Shown here: positions 62,029-64,000 of the stretch, one piece after another
Layout: the number at the start of each line of letters is the position of its first letter
Position numbering within the stretch: position 1 is the first letter of the stretch
From: Planctomycetaceae bacterium
GTDB taxonomy: Bacteria; Planctomycetota; Planctomycetia; Planctomycetales; Planctomycetaceae
Direction: 5' to 3'
Assembly: GCA_041398825.1 (NCBI GenBank)
Contig: JAWKTX010000009.1
Span: forward strand, 285,265 to 349,264
Length of the DNA: 64,000 bases
Made by a program: the position numbers and the translations under genes
The notes under the pieces: model-generated
What the model was told of the DNA's origin: nothing
Seen by the model: the letters and a program-made list of their open reading frames with translations, nothing else
Database searches by the model: none

Positions 62029-64000
62029 TTCCCAATCTTCTCGCTGCAGTCGACATTGCCTCGATTGGTACCACAATTTTCAACGGTCTGCTCGTGATTC
62101 TGGGGCTCGGGTTGGTGGTCTTCTTTCATGAGCTCGGCCATTTTGCTGTGGCGAAATGGTGCAATGTTCATGTGGAACGATTCAGTATCGGGTTCGGCCC
62201 GATTCTATGGAGTCGTCAGAAAGGTGAAACGGAGTACGCACTGTCTGCCTTTCCATTTGGTGGCTATGTCAAAATGCTGGGGCAGGATGACATGGATGCC
62301 AATCAGATGACCAGCGATGAGATTGCCGAAAATCCGCGGGCTTATTCCGCAAAGACAGTTCCGCAGAGAATGGCCATCATTTCTGCGGGAGTCATCATGA
62401 ACGTCGTTACCGGCTTTCTCTTCTTTGTAATCTGCTATTACCTTGGCGTCGAAGAACCGTCTCCACTGGTGGGATCCGTGATGCCCGGTTCTCCTGCATG
62501 GACCGCAGGCATGCGCCCCGGTGATCGCATTGAATCCATCAATGGCGAAAAGATTCAGAATTTTTCAGACATCCTGAATTCCGTGATTCTGTCCAGTGGT
62601 GACCTGCGCTTCCAGGGGACGCACGCCGACGGGAAAGCCTTTGATGAAGTCATCACACCGGAACGAATCGAAAAGACTCGTTCTGTTGGTCTGATTCCGT
62701 CATTGACTGCTCAGTTGAGTCCTGACATCGTCGATGACGATATCAAGGCAATCGCGATGCAGGGGCTTCCATCCCAAAAAGCCAATGGCGAGTTCCTGCC
62801 CGGCGATCAGGTGATCGCGGTTCAGGGGGAGCCCATCACTTCGTTCAGCCAACTGAGCTACCTGACTGCGAAGTATGCCTCTGAAGATCTCGTGTATGAG
62901 ATGGAACGACACACCGGCAAGAGCAGCGGTGATTCCGATTCTGTCTCCACGGTTAAAATCACAATCCCTCCCGCTCCCATCAAGTCGATTGGGCTCTGGA
63001 TGTCGATGGGACCAGTCAAGGCCATCCGAAAAGGATCAATCGCGGAAGAACAGGGACTTCAGGTCGGGGATCGAATTGTCAAAGTGGACGGCATTGCTCC
63101 CGGAACGGAAATGGACCCGCTCAGGCTTCCTGTTTACTTTGCGGAACGTGCCGGGGGCGAAGTGAAGGTCGTCGTCAATCGCCAGACGGTCGCTGGTGAT
63201 CAGGAAGTCGAATTGACTTTGACTCCCGACGAATCGCCCGGCTGGCTTGAACGCCCTTTGCGCCAAACAGCCCCGCTTCCTATTCCTTCGATCGGTGCTG
63301 CATTTCAGGTGATTCCCCGAATCGCGCATGTTGTACCGGATTCTGAGGCGGGCCGATCCGGAGTCTTCCATGAAGGGCAGAAGGTTACATCCATCGAATT
63401 ACTGCACGCGGATCCGGAGAATTTTAAGCCTGATGCCTTCGGTAAGACCTCGAAACCTCAGGTGATAAGTCTGACGGAACTCGAAAAACGGAATCCCGGG
63501 ACAATTGAAGACATTAACTGGGCGTACGCATTTGTTGATATTCAGCAGGTTCCGGATCGCCAGGTCAAAATCGTCGTGCAGGACGGCGAAAAGAACGTGG
63601 ATTTTATCCTGAAAGAACACGAAACGGAATCCGACTGGAATCTGTGGATTCGTGGTATCAACGGCTGGAAATCGGCATCTGATCTGAAGAAGGCCACCTC
63701 GCTCGGTGAAGCGCTTTCCATGGGACTGCATCGAACAAAGAGCACCGGGATCAGCATTTATATGACACTTCAGTCGCTGATCTTCGGGAACCTGCCAGCA
63801 GATTCAATCAGTGGTCCGCTGGGTATCGTTTCGATCGGGACAAAAGTCGCCAGTAAAGGATTGATCGAACTGATGGTCTTTCTGGGTTTTCTCAGCATCA
63901 ACCTGGCGATCATCAACTTCCTTCCCAGTCCCGTGCTGGACGGCGGGCATATGGTGTTCCTGATCTGGGAAGGTGTCGCTCGACGAAAACCGAATGCAAA
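62016..64000 (+). CDS. rseP: Membrane site-2 zinc metalloprotease RseP, 3'-truncated by the window edge
   Basis: Intramembrane protease that cleaves anti-sigma factors and signal-peptide remnants. The GTG at 62016 overlaps dxr and has AAGGAAG about 8 bases upstream. The visible 661 residues start with a membrane helix carrying the zinc site HELGH (His38, Glu39, His42), then FSIGFGPILW and AFPFGGYVKMLG, typical of RseP. At least two PDZ domains follow (around VGSVMPGSPAWTAGMRPGDRI, from about 62475, and AIRKGSIAEEQGLQVGDRI, from about 63022). The second catalytic motif FLPSPVLDGGH lies near 63920 with the metal-binding Asp. Longer than E. coli RseP (450) because of extra periplasmic sequence, which is common in planctomycetes. 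The last residues are outside the window. Confidence 0.95.
   Translation, partial: MDTLIPNLLAAVDIASIGTTIFNGLLVILGLGLVVFFHELGHFAVAKWCNVHVERFSIGFGPILWSRQKGETEYALSAFPFGGYVKMLGQDDMDANQMTSDEIAENPRAYSAKTVPQRMAIISAGVIMNVVTGFLFFVICYYLGVEEPSPLVGSVMPGSPAWTAGMRPGDRIESINGEKIQNFSDILNSVILSSGDLRFQGTHADGKAFDEVITPERIEKTRSVGLIPSLTAQLSPDIVDDDIKAIAMQGLPSQKANGEFLPGDQVIAVQGEPITSFSQLSYLTAKYASEDLVYEMERHTGKSSGDSDSVSTVKITIPPAPIKSIGLWMSMGPVKAIRKGSIAEEQGLQVGDRIVKVDGIAPGTEMDPLRLPVYFAERAGGEVKVVVNRQTVAGDQEVELTLTPDESPGWLERPLRQTAPLPIPSIGAAFQVIPRIAHVVPDSEAGRSGVFHEGQKVTSIELLHADPENFKPDAFGKTSKPQVISLTELEKRNPGTIEDINWAYAFVDIQQVPDRQVKIVVQDGEKNVDFILKEHETESDWNLWIRGINGWKSASDLKKATSLGEALSMGLHRTKSTGISIYMTLQSLIFGNLPADSISGPLGIVSIGTKVASKGLIELMVFLGFLSINLAIINFLPSPVLDGGHMVFLIWEGVARRKPNA

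Overview
This window looks like a chromosomal segment of a planctomycete (Planctomycetota, probably in or near the Planctomycetaceae). The evidence is the set of lineage-typical proteins rather than any single marker. It includes a 16.5-kb gene for a giant surface protein whose N-terminus carries an LEPR-XLL-like motif (LEIRSLL) and which contains cadherin-like, GEVEDY-type and fibronectin-like modules. It also includes a DUF1559 prepilin-like protein with an H-X9-DG C-terminus, a fused ResB/CcsA cytochrome c biogenesis protein, a VWA protein with an STN-like domain and a Gly/Met-rich tail, a DUF4175-like membrane protein, and an exosortase of the planctomycete (XrtU-like) kind. Gene density is ordinary. 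I see no prophage, insertion sequence, CRISPR array, tRNA or rRNA.

Layout. 1-11.4 kb (+): the end of argH, ftsH, a small lipoprotein, the ccsBA fusion and a PcrA/UvrD helicase. 12.0-28.4 kb (+): one giant gene for a matrixin-like metalloprotease/adhesin, closed by a strong terminator. 28.8-31.9 kb (+): a DUF1559 protein with its own terminator, a cysteine-less redoxin-like membrane protein, and a short-chain dehydrogenase gene broken by a frameshift. 31.9-43.6 kb (-): a hypothetical gene paired with pspA, a 1,261-residue polytopic membrane protein, an ATP-grasp ligase paired with cysK, and a VWA/STN protein whose end carries a dnaX-like A-AAA-AAG-TAG motif that could fuse it to the next gene. 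44.0-51.5 kb: an M30-like metalloprotease (+), then an enolase-superfamily enzyme, a DUF4175-like protein with two 15-bp minisatellites, and apt (all -). 51.9-54.8 kb (+): parE-like topoisomerase subunit, infA and rnhA. 54.8-60.6 kb: an AlkD-like repair protein (-), two small unknown genes (+), and a minus-strand group cysQ-like / RNase Z-like / exosortase. 60.9-64 kb (+): dxr overlapping rseP, which runs off the window.

How the parts relate. Several genes concern the cell envelope and secretion: ftsH, pspA, rseP, the exosortase, the DUF1559 protein, the giant surface protein, two secreted metalloprotease-like proteins and the cytochrome c assembly factor. The rest are housekeeping genes for arginine, cysteine/sulfur, purine salvage, isoprenoids, DNA topology and repair, and translation initiation.

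The observations I find most worth checking are: (1) the A8G-TAG slippery sequence at the end of the VWA gene, with a stop-free -1 frame leading into the next gene, which itself lacks a convincing start; (2) the compensated frameshifts inside the 15-bp repeat array of the DUF4175-like gene, which turn a Gln-rich stretch into an Arg-rich one; (3) the single-base frameshift in the SDR gene; (4) the eight-copy GESFT-type repeat and overall architecture of the giant protein; and (5) a compact cluster of four alternating TGCAGTC boxes between two minus-strand genes.
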